Shown piece after piece: positions 30,474 through 40,620 of a DNA stretch of 64,000 bases. This DNA is from Phytophthora colocasiae. Its lineage: Eukaryota > Oomycota > Peronosporomycetes > Peronosporales > Peronosporaceae. The position numbers were made by a program, and so were the translations under genes. Where the stretch lies: NCBI GenBank assembly GCA_018806915.1, contig JAGKQI010000061.1, positions 62,001-126,000 on the forward strand. The letters run 5' to 3'. How positions within the stretch are numbered: position 1 is the first letter of the stretch; each line of letters starts with the position of its first letter. The notes under the pieces were generated by a model. That model did no database searches, was not told the origin of the DNA, and saw only the letters and a list, made by a program, of their open reading frames with translations.

Positions 30474-31121
30474 ATGATGGCGATCGCCGCTGAAGACTCG
30501 TCGCCTTCGGCCCGCAATGCACGTGTGGCACCAGGTAACTTGTTCCGCCGCATGTCAGCGCAAGCCATGGGTATGGAGGCCGCAGCGTTGTGTCATCGCT
30601 CGCACTGGGTGCCCAAGTCCTCGCGCTCCAACTGCTCCAATTGCCGCCGCAGTTTCCGCCTCTGGGCCGGAAAACACCACTGTCGCCTCTGCGGTGAGAT
30701 CGTGTGTGGTGCCTGCTCCACCAAGCGTATTCTATTCCAGAAGAAGAGCGTCCGCACATGCGACGACTGTGTGGACGCCAACGTTCAGAACATCTCGGAG
30801 ATCAACCGCCGTCGCTCCATGCCCGAGTTTGTGCGCTCCCATACGAGTCCCGCAGCGTTCGGAAGCTTCGACGACAGATACGAACGTCGCAGTCTGCAGA
30901 TCAGCAGTCGTGGCTTGCACAGGCATAACTCGTCTTTTGCCTCGACCGGCTCCAGCAGAGGAGTGAACATCATTAAGAAGGAGGCAGAGGACGCTGCGTC
31001 GTCCAAGCAGATGATGAAGTACCGTGTCACTTTCTCCTGGCAAACGCAGGTCATGTCGCTCGTGATCGCAGCTCTCGTCTTGTCGATCGCCTGTGCGCTT
31101 AAGCTCATGGCGCGCGTGTAG
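30474..31121 (+). CDS. FYVE zinc-finger protein with C-terminal membrane anchor
   Basis: FYVE domains bind phosphatidylinositol 3-phosphate on endosomes. The 215-residue single-exon protein has a FYVE-type finger at about residues 48-105: WVPKSSRSNCSNCRRSF, the ligand motif KHHCRLCGEIVCGAC, and the closing pair TCDDC. The basic RxHHCR-like patch is present as KHHCRLCG. A serine/arginine-rich linker follows. The C-terminus has one hydrophobic segment (QVMSLVIAALVLSIACALKL), ending in RV, which looks like a tail anchor. The second in-frame ATG immediately follows the first. This domain plus anchor layout would hold the protein on a PI3P membrane by two means. Partners cannot be read here. Confidence 0.88.
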   Translation: MMAIAAEDSSPSARNARVAPGNLFRRMSAQAMGMEAAALCHRSHWVPKSSRSNCSNCRRSFRLWAGKHHCRLCGEIVCGACSTKRILFQKKSVRTCDDCVDANVQNISEINRRRSMPEFVRSHTSPAAFGSFDDRYERRSLQISSRGLHRHNSSFASTGSSRGVNIIKKEAEDAASSKQMMKYRVTFSWQTQVMSLVIAALVLSIACALKLMARV

Positions 31122-31536
31122 AAGGACGCAAGCTCCAGTGTACGAATACCATCATTATTTGGGCTGCAGGCAGCAAACAACTCCCTGCTGTCGAATAGAC
31201 TCGACACCGCATAACCAAGTGGCAATGCAAGCTCGTGGTTTTGTTGTTGTTGATATGACCACCAAGTCTGCTCCATCATGTAGCCTTCATATAGAGAGCT
31301 TGTAAATTTTAGGACATTCCCCATTGAGAATGGCTTCCCGTGATGTATCTATGATTCAGCTGCAGCGAATTGAGACGGTAGGTAACTTCGTTGGCCAGAG
31401 TGAGGAAATACAAGTGCGTGTTTCAGCAATGGTGCGTGGGAATGGAAATACAAGTACGATCGCAAACGTTTAAGTACTTTCATTTTTTGAGTTAGGATAC
31501 TTGAAGTAGTTCTTGCTTCCAAAGGAGGAAATGGTC
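31122..31536. other. Intergenic between convergent FYVE and TVP15-like genes
   Basis: No supported gene. It is read as the two 3' untranslated regions and spacer. Confidence 0.6.
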
Positions 31537-32109
31537 TCACACGATCGCATGGATCGCAGCAGGAGTTTTCGTGCTCATTTTCAAAGCACCAGTGGCCAGT
31601 GCAAAAGCAATAGGCCCTTGGAATTGCTGTGCGTTTGATCCGTAGGACGGCACAGCAGTGGTGTTGATCGCCACCGCCGGGTACTCAGTGGAAACTCGTG
31701 GGGCACACGCGCCAACAAAAATGACGAGAGCTGCGTTCATACAGGCGAAGACCCCTGCGATGACGCCGAAGATGTGTCCGATCATGCCCAGGTCCATCAG
31801 ACCGATGAAGAGCAGGTACGTGGCCATGCCGCGATAACCGTACAGGAAACCAAAGTTTGGACGCAGAATGTTGTCGGTCACTGTCAAGTGACACTCGAAA
31901 CAAACGAGCACCAGTGCGAAAACGATGGCGTAGACAGCGATGAGGAATTCCATCATATTGAGCAGGAGGATACCCACGAGGCTGTTCACTCCTGCCAACA
32001 ACTGCACACACGCGGTGAGCAGGTTCAGCACGCGGATGGTGCGAACGAGCTTGGTCACTTTCTCCACTCGAAGTCTCAACATTCGTTGCGCAGTGACGAG
32101 AATTGCCAT
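31537..32109 (-). CDS. Four-helix membrane protein, TVP15/COPI-associated-like
   Basis: This is a 190-residue single-exon protein with about four hydrophobic segments: LLTACVQLLAGVNSLVGILL, FLIAVYAIVFALVLVCFE, MATYLLFIGLMDLGMIGHIF and VIAGVFACMNAALVIFVGAC. A basic amphipathic start precedes them (RMLRLRVEKVTKLVRTIRVL). The order, the short loops, and the NFGFLYGYRGMATYLLFIGL block with an arginine before the third helix resemble Golgi TVP15/COPI-associated proteins. These sit in Golgi membranes and are linked to vesicle traffic. The tail is a polar extension. The family call is by pattern only; another small tetraspan family is possible. Confidence 0.55.
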   Translation of the reverse strand: MAILVTAQRMLRLRVEKVTKLVRTIRVLNLLTACVQLLAGVNSLVGILLLNMMEFLIAVYAIVFALVLVCFECHLTVTDNILRPNFGFLYGYRGMATYLLFIGLMDLGMIGHIFGVIAGVFACMNAALVIFVGACAPRVSTEYPAVAINTTAVPSYGSNAQQFQGPIAFALATGALKMSTKTPAAIHAIV

Positions 32110-32447
32110 TGTGTCAATTCACTGGTGGAAAAATGGTAGGGACGGAGAAGGCGTGAGAGCTGGAAACTCTTAGCAACGTATTACGTTGGTTCCCGTACGC
32201 TGTTTGCTGAATGGAAAGTGAGCTGTGTGCCGGAACTTCTTCCAAAAAAAAAGCAACAGACCAGCATCACGGAATCATTTCAAATAAACTAAGGTTGCTA
32301 TTGATGGTGCAATGAACAGTACCCGCAATAGCAACGTATGTGTTGGGGTTTCATTTGGACTCTGCTCTGTAGTGTTGCAGCTTCTCTATCGTAGTTGGAT
32401 AAAGCTCATGAAAATAGTTGCATTTTGATATACCTTATCGTGTGGCG
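32110..32447. other. Intergenic, no gene seen
   Basis: This stretch lies between the start of the TVP15-like gene and the end of the next minus-strand gene. It is AT-richer than the flanks and contains no supported ORF. It probably holds the TVP15-like promoter. Confidence 0.5.
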
Positions 32448-34520
32448 TCAACTATTCTGATCCTCTTCATCCTCCCAAGCTTCTCGCACTTGACCTTTAG
32501 CCGTGTTTGGAGTTCCTCGCATTGTGGCAATTGACACTCGTTCGCTTTCTAAAAATTTGGATCGGAAGAGCTCACTTGACCGCCTAGCGGCCGCTGCTGC
32601 AGTCTCACGAGATCGATTAAAGCGGACATCATCAATTGCCTGGTAGACGAGATGACATGCCTGGCAGACGGTAACCATTTCGTATTCGTGGGGGAGTAAC
32701 TGAGCAACCTCAAACTCCACTTCACCAAATAGCGAGATAACTATTAGCTTTTCTTGCAAACAGACAAAAGTTGAAAGGAAAAAAAGAGATACGCACGGGC
32801 TTTGGGGTCAAAGGCGTCGGATTTCGGGTTCCACAACGTATTTTGTAGCATGAAAATGCGTCGTTCGAGCAATTTCACGACAGCGGGGCAACGTCCACTG
32901 CCAGTTTTATCCTGTCGAGCCCACGCCGACGTAGCAGCAAAGTCAGAGGAATCAACAGCGCGTAGCGTGGCCTCTGCCTCCGCCCCGAAGCGAGTGAGGA
33001 ACGCAGATTCGTTCTCGCTGAGTGACACGGACTGTGCAAAAAGTAAGAAACTTGTGATCAAGCAAAACGTTTAATGAGAAACGTACCTTGCGAGTAATTC
33101 GACAGAGCTCTGGTTGTTTCTTCGATGAGCGGAATCGGCTTAAAACAGGAGCGCTTGCTACTTCGATGCAGTGGCAAAATGCTCGTCCAGTGCACTTATT
33201 ACTATTGTCTACTACAATTGAAATTCGTGCCTTAATTCACAACAAAAGGAACAGTTTAGCCTCAATGAAGCGCAACAGCGAAGAATTTGATCATGTATCA
33301 TACCTTGCGTCGGTGAGCCCCACGTCCATCATTGAAGTCACTAAGAACTGTTGCTGGAGAGACTTCCTTCTTCAGCGTCAAATCGGAGAAAAGCACGACG
33401 CTGCTGATTCGCACGAGAACGAGTCTGTGCTGATCTGTGATCTGGAAATCCGCTGTCAATAGCCGAACCTGATCTCGAAAAGCGCTCTCAACTTCATGGA
33501 CGAGTCTGCGTAATTCCCCCTTGACAACTTCCTCGAACTGGTGACTCTGGGTTGTCACGGGCGCACTATGGGGGCGTCTTAAATGTGCTGCCCCTAAGAA
33601 TTCAGCGCTAGCTGCTACAGCTTGAGATGGCAATAACCCATACAATCCGCCGTTTACTAGATGTAAAACGCGAGTGCATGACGAGGTGGCTGCGATATTG
33701 TATTTGGCAACAAACGTCCCCCTAGCGTTGACAGGTTGGCGAGCAGCAGGTACTAGTGGCTGTAGGAGAACTTTAGCTACGGCCAGGTCGGACGGTGGTT
33801 GATTTAACACGAAACCAATTTCTTCATCTCGAAGTGGAGTGTACACTAGCTGCCCGAACTCCTCATGCACAAGGCGAGCGCGAAGTCGATGCCGAGATTG
33901 ATCAGGCATCACTGAAGCCTTAGCACAATGGTGTCGGATCGTCACTGCGTCCAACTTGGAGCTGCTTTTTCTTTTCACTTCCTAGAAAAATAAAGCATTT
34001 AGAGAATACACGGTTGTGTTTGCTAAAGCATTGCAAGCGTCACGCACCCCCGTCACAGCGGAAGTGAAATACCAGTCGGATGGATTTCCATTCACAAACA
34101 AAATCGTATCTGCGATATCCAGCTTCGTCCTGATCTCCAAACGGGAAATATACCGCGTGAGTTTCCATCACCTTTTCCAACTTGACAAACTTCAGACTCA
34201 CTTCCGTTCCCATAATCGATGATACAATCTGAACAAAATACGATTTCATACAGTTAGATCACTTATTATTTTGAGTTTCTAATGGTTCCTACTCCGTCCA
34301 GCGTCGTCGTTGTACTGCTGTGTTTTGAGCAACCTGCTCCACCAGGTCCACCCCACGGAGACCTGTAGCTGAACGGTTTTGTGTTACTTTGAAGGGCTGA
34401 TGCTGGGTATTGAAGTTGTGCTTCGGTGACACTCGAGAGCGATTCTGCAGACCCACTTTCGTGTGGGATTTGGTATTCATGACGACAAACTTCCAGACTG
34501 AAGATAATTTGGACATTCAA
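32448..34520 (-). CDS. Unrecognised protein, at least seven exons, 5' end unresolved
   Basis: I do not recognise this protein. Seven exons join in frame: about 34520-34293, 34228-34202, 34134-34048, 33981-33304, 33119-33087, 33031-32797 and 32752-32448. The frame of the first listed exon has no ATG at its left limit and probably begins in another small exon close to 34560. Joined, it reads through DGIVSSIMGTEIRTKLDIAD and FVNGNPSDWYFTSAVTG, then a mixed alpha/beta region with EEFGQLVYTPLRDEEIGFVL and helix-rich LRRLVHEVESAFRDQVRLL. A possible metal or redox pair CQACHLVY is followed by a helical, charged tail ending EDEEDQNS. Two exons (27 and 33 bp) are very short and need transcript support. 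Confidence 0.55.
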
Positions 34521-34597
34521 AATCGAACTACAACTATTTTCAGGCTTTCTTCACAGGTAGACATAACGGATTCAGAAGCGCAGCCAGCAGGAATACC

Positions 34598-35525
34598 ATG
34601 TCGTTCTATCTTCTTAGTGAAGGACTTACGTACGTTGTTTTCAGTGAGTTTCCTGTGGTAGTTTGGTTGTCTTTGAACTCAACGCTCTACAGCTGTGCGG
34701 GGATCTTTTCAGGCGCTTATGAATCCCTCAAGGTACTTTCTCGGGTTGAAAAGGGTGTGGACACTGACACAGTTGCTGCTGTGCTGGAATTTTGGTATGA
34801 TACCTGCTGTGATTCTGCTGAAAATGCGAGAAACAAATGGACTACATTTACTCAGCTTAGCAATTTTGTTCAACTACAGGATCGTCTTAGCTGCTGCTGC
34901 CATCTTCGAGCAATACATCGAGTTCTTCGTATCATGGTACTGTGCTGTATCAAACTGAGCTAGACGTATGTTGAGATAACTAACCTAACGCTTTTCGTGA
35001 CAGGTTTCCCTTCTACTACCTCTTCAAGTGTGTTCTGTTGGGGCTGTTGCTGACACCAAACAAGCACGTGGGGGATAAATTTTAGCGATCTCATATCATA
35101 CGACAATGCTGATGATGTTTATTTCTTTGCTTTTGTAGTTCCCGCATATTTTGTTCGAGGGTTTCATCCGTCCGGCAGTCGTGGCTATCAAGCAAAAGCT
35201 CGACACGAACGTCCTCCCTGTCATCGAATCGCTTGTTATCAAGTAGGATTGACGTAGAATTTGAGTGAATAGTTGTGGAAGACTAATGCTGTTTTGTGGA
35301 TCTACAGACATGGACACTGGTTTAACAAAAATCTGTTGAATCGCTCGCTCCAACTCTCGTCGGAGGACGAACTCTTGGAGCTTGAACGAGATCTACAGGA
35401 GAAACTCTTCCAAGTTCGCGTAAGTTCTGTGTGCTTATAGGTTTATTTTGTCGGTGGTTTACCAACACAACATGCTGCAGAATGAGATCCGCGAAAGGAA
35501 GAACGCTACAGCTTCCCGGAAGTAA
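34598..35525 (+). CDS. HVA22/REEP-like (TB2/DP1) ER-shaping protein
   Basis: REEP/Yop1/HVA22 proteins form hairpins in tubular ER. Seven exons (34598-34629, 34693-34794, 34880-34936, 35004-35067, 35139-35242, 35308-35419, 35481-35525) give 171 residues, a usual length. The family core is clear once joined: FSGAYESLKVLSRVEKGVD, VLEFWIVLAAAAIFEQYIEF, FVSWFPFYYLFKCVLLGLLL, then the TPNKH junction and FPHILFEGFIRPAV. The C-terminus is a charged helix (SSEDELLELERDLQEKLFQV) that may be amphipathic. Exon 1 is only 32 bp and its choice rests on phase plus the fit of MSFYLLSEGLT to the family start. It is divergent from the unrecognised gene, and the two 5' ends may overlap. Confidence 0.85.
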
Positions 35526-35637
35526 CTAGGATGTAGTATCCTGATGCAAGGTGGTATAGCAAGCAAGAGTCATTGTATTTTTCTTCCCCCTTTTATCTGT
35601 TTTTGTGTAACTGGACCAACAAACTCCTTTCGCTCGT

Positions 35638-36855
35638 TTAGTGGTAGAATTCGAACGTCGTATCCGCGCGTTTGATGGCGTTCTTGTAGCCCTTGTCGAA
35701 GTCCTTGGGTAGAACCACGTAGCGATTCTTGCGCACAGCTTGAAGACCTGCTTCTTGGCAAATGGACGCAATGTCAGCCGAACTGATCTTCTCCGGGCGG
35801 TTCACGTAGTCCTCCAGATCCACCTCATCTCCGAGGTTCATCTTTGATGTACAGGCCTGGTAGATCAGACGCTTCTGTCGTCGGTCAGGCAGTGGGAATT
35901 CAATCTTACGGTCCAACCGACCAGGACGCAGCAGAGCCGGGTCCAACGTATCTGCTCGGTTCGTAGCCATGATGACCTTAACGTTTGTAGCCTGGTCGAA
36001 TCCGTCCATTTGGTTTAGCAACTCCAACAGAATTCGCTGCACTTCCCGATCAGCTCCAGTCTGTGCGTCGAAACGCTTCGTAGCAATAGCATCGACTTCA
36101 TCAATAAACACGATGGCGGGAGAGTTTTCCTTGGCCAAACGGAAGACGTCACGCACCATGCGCGGACCTTCTCCCAAGTATTTTTGCACGAACTCGGAGC
36201 CTACAACACTGATGAAAGCAGCTGTAGTAGCATTAGCCACAGCCTTCGCCAGCATCGTCTTGCCAGTTCCGGGAGGACCGTACATGAGCACACCACGTGG
36301 GGGGTCTACACCGATCTGTTTGTACAAGTCGAAGTGGGTGAGTGGCAGCTCCACTGCTTCGCGGACTTCCTGCTTCTGGATGTCCATTCCTCCGATATCG
36401 GAGTACGAGACGTCGGGACGCTCTGACATCTGCATCATCTGGATACTCGAGTCCGACTCGGGGGGAAGCACGTCCACAACGGCGTGCGAGTGGCGGTGCA
36501 GTGCCACACTTGAGTTGGGCTTCAGTCGCTCCCGGTCCAACGTACTGAGGATGCGGACGTAGTAGTTGGAGCCTGCAGTGGAGCCAACGATACCGTAATT
36601 AGCGTCCACCATCTCCAGGAACTGCCCAATGACTAGTGGCACCGACTGGATGCGCTTCACTTCCTCTTTGGCTCGAATAAGCTCCCGCTTAAGGTTCTTC
36701 ATCTCGTCTTTGATGTACCCCTCCTGGATGTCCAGGAACTCCAGATGACGCTCCAGAGACTTGTACTTGGCATAAAGGTCCGTCTTCTTCTCGATAGTCA
36801 CGGGAACAAGCGGTTCCTCGTCCGCAACGACTGGGGTCAGCCCGATCTCCTCCAT
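35638..36855 (-). CDS. RPT3: 26S proteasome AAA ATPase RPT3 (PSMC4)
   Basis: RPT3 is one of six ATPases of the 19S base that unfold substrates and open the 20S gate. The single-exon, 405-residue protein has the N-terminal coiled coil ([39 protein letters not shown]) diagnostic of RPT3. It also has an OB region ([18 protein letters not shown]), Walker [11 protein letters not shown], Walker [11 protein letters not shown], sensor/second-region [20 protein letters not shown] and the [13 protein letters not shown] lid motif. The C-terminus is FEFYH; hydrophobic-Tyr-X (HbYX) tails such as this dock into the 20S ring. It is convergent with the HVA22-like gene; only about 110 bp separate the stop codons. 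Confidence 0.97.
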   Translation of the reverse strand: MEEIGLTPVVADEEPLVPVTIEKKTDLYAKYKSLERHLEFLDIQEGYIKDEMKNLKRELIRAKEEVKRIQSVPLVIGQFLEMVDANYGIVGSTAGSNYYVRILSTLDRERLKPNSSVALHRHSHAVVDVLPPESDSSIQMMQMSERPDVSYSDIGGMDIQKQEVREAVELPLTHFDLYKQIGVDPPRGVLMYGPPGTGKTMLAKAVANATTAAFISVVGSEFVQKYLGEGPRMVRDVFRLAKENSPAIVFIDEVDAIATKRFDAQTGADREVQRILLELLNQMDGFDQATNVKVIMATNRADTLDPALLRPGRLDRKIEFPLPDRRQKRLIYQACTSKMNLGDEVDLEDYVNRPEKISSADIASICQEAGLQAVRKNRYVVLPKDFDKGYKNAIKRADTTFEFYH

Positions 36856-37004
36856 TTTCGACGGATCTTTTTGGCTTTTAAGGGGGATAAAGTTGTAGGT
36901 TAGATACGTGAAGGGATTGGTTAAATATTTTTTTTTCCTTCCAGTTAATACGCGGTTTTAGCCTTAATCGTAGAAAATTGATCCAATTAGCTATGAATAA
37001 CTGT

Positions 37005-38063
37005 TCACCACATATTTATGTTCAGCACTGTAACTACTTCACATTTCCGCATGAATTTTAACTCTACTTGCGAATTCAATTGCAGGCCGTACATCTTGAT
37101 CTCTTCGTTTGAAGCAGAGGCATATGGATGCAACGATAAAGACGACCTACCGTATCCAATTTCACAACGCAAGACACACATGTCAGTAAATTGTTGAAAA
37201 ATGACATGGTAGTCACGTACTGGAAACACCACAAATGCCAATGCAATGGCACCGATAGCTTCAACTTGCGAACTCAACTGTTTAGCCACGAACGCTGCAC
37301 AACCTCGAGAGGCGCCAGTGACCGGATTCCTCCCACACGTCCCGCTCGGTAATGCAAACGAACACGATCCTTGACATTCGGGGGTGGGTAGATACATTCC
37401 TACAGTCCCAGAACAGATTTGGCGCTGGTCGTCCCATTTAGGAACCACTGGGTCTGGTCGAGAGCTCGGGAATGAACTTGCATCGGTTGTACAGTGAAGT
37501 GGCAGTCCATACCCACAGCAGAAATTCTCTCGTTGCAGTCCAAGCACCAGTGCACGGTAAGAAGAAGTGTCGCCACTGCTTACAGTGCTTTTCACATAGT
37601 AGGATTGCCACACCAACATGGCACCAGCGAACTCGTCGCTTTGGAAGAAATGCTGGCACGTCTGTTTGTCCTGGTCGCTTAAAGCCTCGTACTTGCCCAC
37701 TGTGAGACAGATCACCTGCGATTCGTAGCTCAATGCAAGGCCTGGGGCTCTACTAGCAGCTAGAGCGACACCACCCATAACAGTCTGAAAGAAAAGCAGT
37801 AACAGCAACAGTATCACTTGAATCAGCAGTAGACACTTGTTCTTTGTTCGAGCAGTGGCAAACCCAAGCAACGTAGCGACTAAGTAGAAAACTCCAGTGA
37901 AAATGAGGCCACCACCAACGTCACGAATAGTTGTGCCTAACAGTTCGTGGTAGTGTTGATTGTCTACGAGAATCGCACCCAAGGTGATCAACAAGATCAT
38001 CTGGACGATACTGTAGCAACCGGAACCGGCCATGAACTGAATAAGGCTCTCCTTGTGGAACAT
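37005..38063 (-). CDS. Tetraspanin-family membrane protein
   Basis: Tetraspanins organise membrane microdomains. From the ATG at 38063 (the track of this frame opens with GTG two codons earlier) the protein is about 352 residues. Three N-terminal hydrophobic segments are present: IVQMILLITLGAILV, GGLIFTGVFYLVATLLGFAT and LLLIQVILLLLLLFFQTVMG. A long extracellular loop follows with the CCG signature (ENFCCGYG) and further cysteines (HCTT, ICSGTVG, ECQGSCSFALPSGTC, RGCAAF). The fourth hydrophobic segment is AIGAIALAFVVFPV. A GTACGT right after VFP could be an unspliced donor, so the C-terminal ~70 residues may really lie in another frame; I could not fix an acceptor. Confidence 0.75.
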   Translation of the reverse strand: MFHKESLIQFMAGSGCYSIVQMILLITLGAILVDNQHYHELLGTTIRDVGGGLIFTGVFYLVATLLGFATARTKNKCLLLIQVILLLLLLFFQTVMGGVALAASRAPGLALSYESQVICLTVGKYEALSDQDKQTCQHFFQSDEFAGAMLVWQSYYVKSTVSSGDTSSYRALVLGLQRENFCCGYGLPLHCTTDASSFPSSRPDPVVPKWDDQRQICSGTVGMYLPTPECQGSCSFALPSGTCGRNPVTGASRGCAAFVAKQLSSQVEAIGAIALAFVVFPVRDYHVIFQQFTDMCVLRCEIGYGRSSLSLHPYASASNEEIKMYGLQLNSQVELKFMRKCEVVTVLNINMW

Positions 38064-38238
38064 CGGCACCGAGGCATTGGGAAGGTTAAGTTTTACTCAT
38101 TAGAGATGGCGAAAACTCGGCTAGGTGTGTCGTATTTTTATCGGGCTAATGCGATCATGCCTTGAAAGCTGCTGCTTTTAGAAAGTGGCAAGAAGAGAGA
38201 ACATTTTATTCACTGTTTATCCCGACATTAGCTGGAGA

Positions 38239-40566
38239 ATGAAGGAAAAATACGCTGCACCAGCTACCGACTCACCAACTCAACCGTCGACCTGGCAACT
38301 ACGTTTTGGCAAGAAATCTGGGCGTCCCAATCAGAACATACTCAAGACGGAAACAGAGATTCGTCCTGAGCACGAAAACCAAGTCCAATCTCCGTCGATC
38401 TCTGACCAACTACTGCGTGCGCTCAACTCTAATCCAAAAGAGCAAGAAGATTTGAGCCGAGAATGTGCCGACGTGTTACTTGGTCGCCGCAATGCTTTCG
38501 CCAGCGCTCCTGAACTGCGCCTTCGCACAAAAGACGAGCATTTTGACCCCCTCCGCGAAAACAACCACAATGATGTTGCAGCCGAAGCCAAAAAGATCAT
38601 TCAAGTCCGTTTCCAGCTGGAAAATCAGGCAGACTCACTACGACAAGCACCAGACCACCGGAATCGCCTAAAACAAAAAGCTGAGGCTCAACAGATACAC
38701 CCTCGCACCGAGAATTCCAGACATTCACGCACGAGATGGAATGACACAGTACCTCTATCCCAAATGAAGAAAGAACGAACTAAAAACGACAATCAACAGC
38801 CAGAACATAAGTATTCGTCCCGATTCGAACGTAAACAGCGACAACCACCAGCTCCTCATACTATTGAGGTGCTGACAAATACAAAGTCTCGTTCTCGACA
38901 GTTACCACCCCAACAATTACCGATGGAACGTCGACAACAAAAGCTCCAGCAAGCACGAGAAGCCCGTAAAGCAAAGGCTGCTGAAGAGAAAATAATGCTG
39001 ACGTTGCTGGAATCTACTACCACCGATAATAACAGAGACGAAATCCAGGAGCAACGACGGCTAGAAGCACAAATTGAGCGACTCAATCTGGAGAACCGCC
39101 ACGCTGCGATCGTCGAAGAACGAATTCAACACCGAAAAGTTCGTGTTGAAACACTTGGTCGGGTTTTTAGAGAGTGGTGTCGATACGTGGAATGCAGAAC
39201 TGAACAAGAAGCTCGGGTGGCTGCGGAGTTCAATTGGCGGGTAATGAAGCGCATTATGGCGGCCTGGATGCGATATACGCATCGTCGGATCCAAAAGAGA
39301 GCAGCAGAGCGAGCACGTTTAAAATTGATGGAGGATCACCAAAAGAATGAACGAGCGAAGCAATTTTATCGATCGAAGTGCTTACCGATGTGGTTTTACC
39401 GGTGGAGGACATTCCTTAACCAGCAAAAGGAGCAACGTGAAGCTTCCAAAGCTGCAGAGAGGCGTCGAGCTCTAACCCAACGACTTATGGAGAGGCTTCA
39501 GAGGCAGAAAACGTTGGAAAGGGGAAATAACTCCGACAATCAAACAGAAACTCCAAATACCTTAGACTCTGAACAAGCAGAATATGATTGTAGAGCCAGT
39601 GAGCGTACAAGCAGCCGTACGCCTTTGACGAACGTTCCTCAACGCAGACGAAGAAGTGCATGGTCAGAAGGCTCTGCACTGAGGGACAAGTATGAATGTA
39701 CAGCAGAATCTCGACATCAAGATCCTCCTCCACTGGAAACCACATTGGTACGAACTTCAAGACCTGTCGACAAAGTGTACAAAGCAATGGAACAGCGTGC
39801 AGTTGAGCGGAAGCAACGACGTGAAGAATTGAAGAGGAGGTATGAAGAGATTGAGCAGAGGAAGAAACAGGAGCAGGAAAAGCAACGTGAAGCTCGTGAA
39901 GCTCTTCTTCTACAGCAACGAAAGGAGGAGAAAGAGCGTGTCCGCGAACGAAAAGCTGCTGAAGCACTCGCTTTACAGGGTAAACAGGAACGACGAGAGT
40001 ACCTGATCGCCCAACGCTACAAAGCGATGAAGCACAACCGCCGCCGACTGTTATTCTACTATGCGCTGCTGCCGTGGCGGCGATATCATGCACGCAACGA
40101 ACGAGTTGCACGCAATGCTACTCGATGGCACGAGCTAAGGACTGTGTATTTGCACTGGGAGCAATGGCAAGAGTTTGTGCGAATGCGTCGGAAGCTTCGG
40201 CGACGAAGAGAACGCGCGCGATTGGGAGAAGCAGCGAAATTTTACTATCACTCTCTACAGCAACGAGTATTTAGGGGGTTGGTACGCTATCACCAGACAA
40301 TGGAAGCAAGAGGAGTGGCAGTGCGACGTCAGAACCAGTGGAATTCTCTTCAACGCGTATGGACACATTGGCACAAACTTTCAGTGGACGAACGCGCCTA
40401 CCAGTGGCAAATGGTTACTGAAGCTGTGAAAAAAATGCAAAAGCAAAAACTTCGGCGTATTTGTGCGCAATGGCTCAAAGTCACGAACGAATCCAAATAT
40501 CGAAGAGAAATTGAGCGTGAAAAGGAGCAACTGTGGCGGAAGGTGCGAGGGTGGCTTGACGAGTAG
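38239..40566 (+). CDS. Sfi1-repeat coiled-coil protein, CCDC191-like
   Basis: From the first in-frame ATG (38239; the longer frame starts with GTG) this gives about 775 residues, highly charged and helical. The second half carries spaced Trp-containing Sfi1-like units: LGRVFREWCRYVE, MKRIMAAWMRYTHRR, CLPMWFYRWRTF, YALLPWRRYH, ELRTVYLHWEQWQEF, LQRVWTHWHKL and LRRICAQWLKV. Such repeats bind centrin along centrosomes and basal bodies. Long E/R/Q coiled coil lies between them (RYEEIEQRKKQEQEKQREAR). Domain order and repeats resemble animal CCDC191. In a zoospore-forming organism a basal-body role is a reasonable guess, not shown here. Confidence 0.7.
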   Translation: MKEKYAAPATDSPTQPSTWQLRFGKKSGRPNQNILKTETEIRPEHENQVQSPSISDQLLRALNSNPKEQEDLSRECADVLLGRRNAFASAPELRLRTKDEHFDPLRENNHNDVAAEAKKIIQVRFQLENQADSLRQAPDHRNRLKQKAEAQQIHPRTENSRHSRTRWNDTVPLSQMKKERTKNDNQQPEHKYSSRFERKQRQPPAPHTIEVLTNTKSRSRQLPPQQLPMERRQQKLQQAREARKAKAAEEKIMLTLLESTTTDNNRDEIQEQRRLEAQIERLNLENRHAAIVEERIQHRKVRVETLGRVFREWCRYVECRTEQEARVAAEFNWRVMKRIMAAWMRYTHRRIQKRAAERARLKLMEDHQKNERAKQFYRSKCLPMWFYRWRTFLNQQKEQREASKAAERRRALTQRLMERLQRQKTLERGNNSDNQTETPNTLDSEQAEYDCRASERTSSRTPLTNVPQRRRRSAWSEGSALRDKYECTAESRHQDPPPLETTLVRTSRPVDKVYKAMEQRAVERKQRREELKRRYEEIEQRKKQEQEKQREAREALLLQQRKEEKERVRERKAAEALALQGKQERREYLIAQRYKAMKHNRRRLLFYYALLPWRRYHARNERVARNATRWHELRTVYLHWEQWQEFVRMRRKLRRRRERARLGEAAKFYYHSLQQRVFRGLVRYHQTMEARGVAVRRQNQWNSLQRVWTHWHKLSVDERAYQWQMVTEAVKKMQKQKLRRICAQWLKVTNESKYRREIEREKEQLWRKVRGWLDE

Positions 40567-40620
40567 GTCGAAGTGGGGGGGGTCTAATAACTGGTTTTAA
40601 ATTTCAAAAAGATTTTAATC

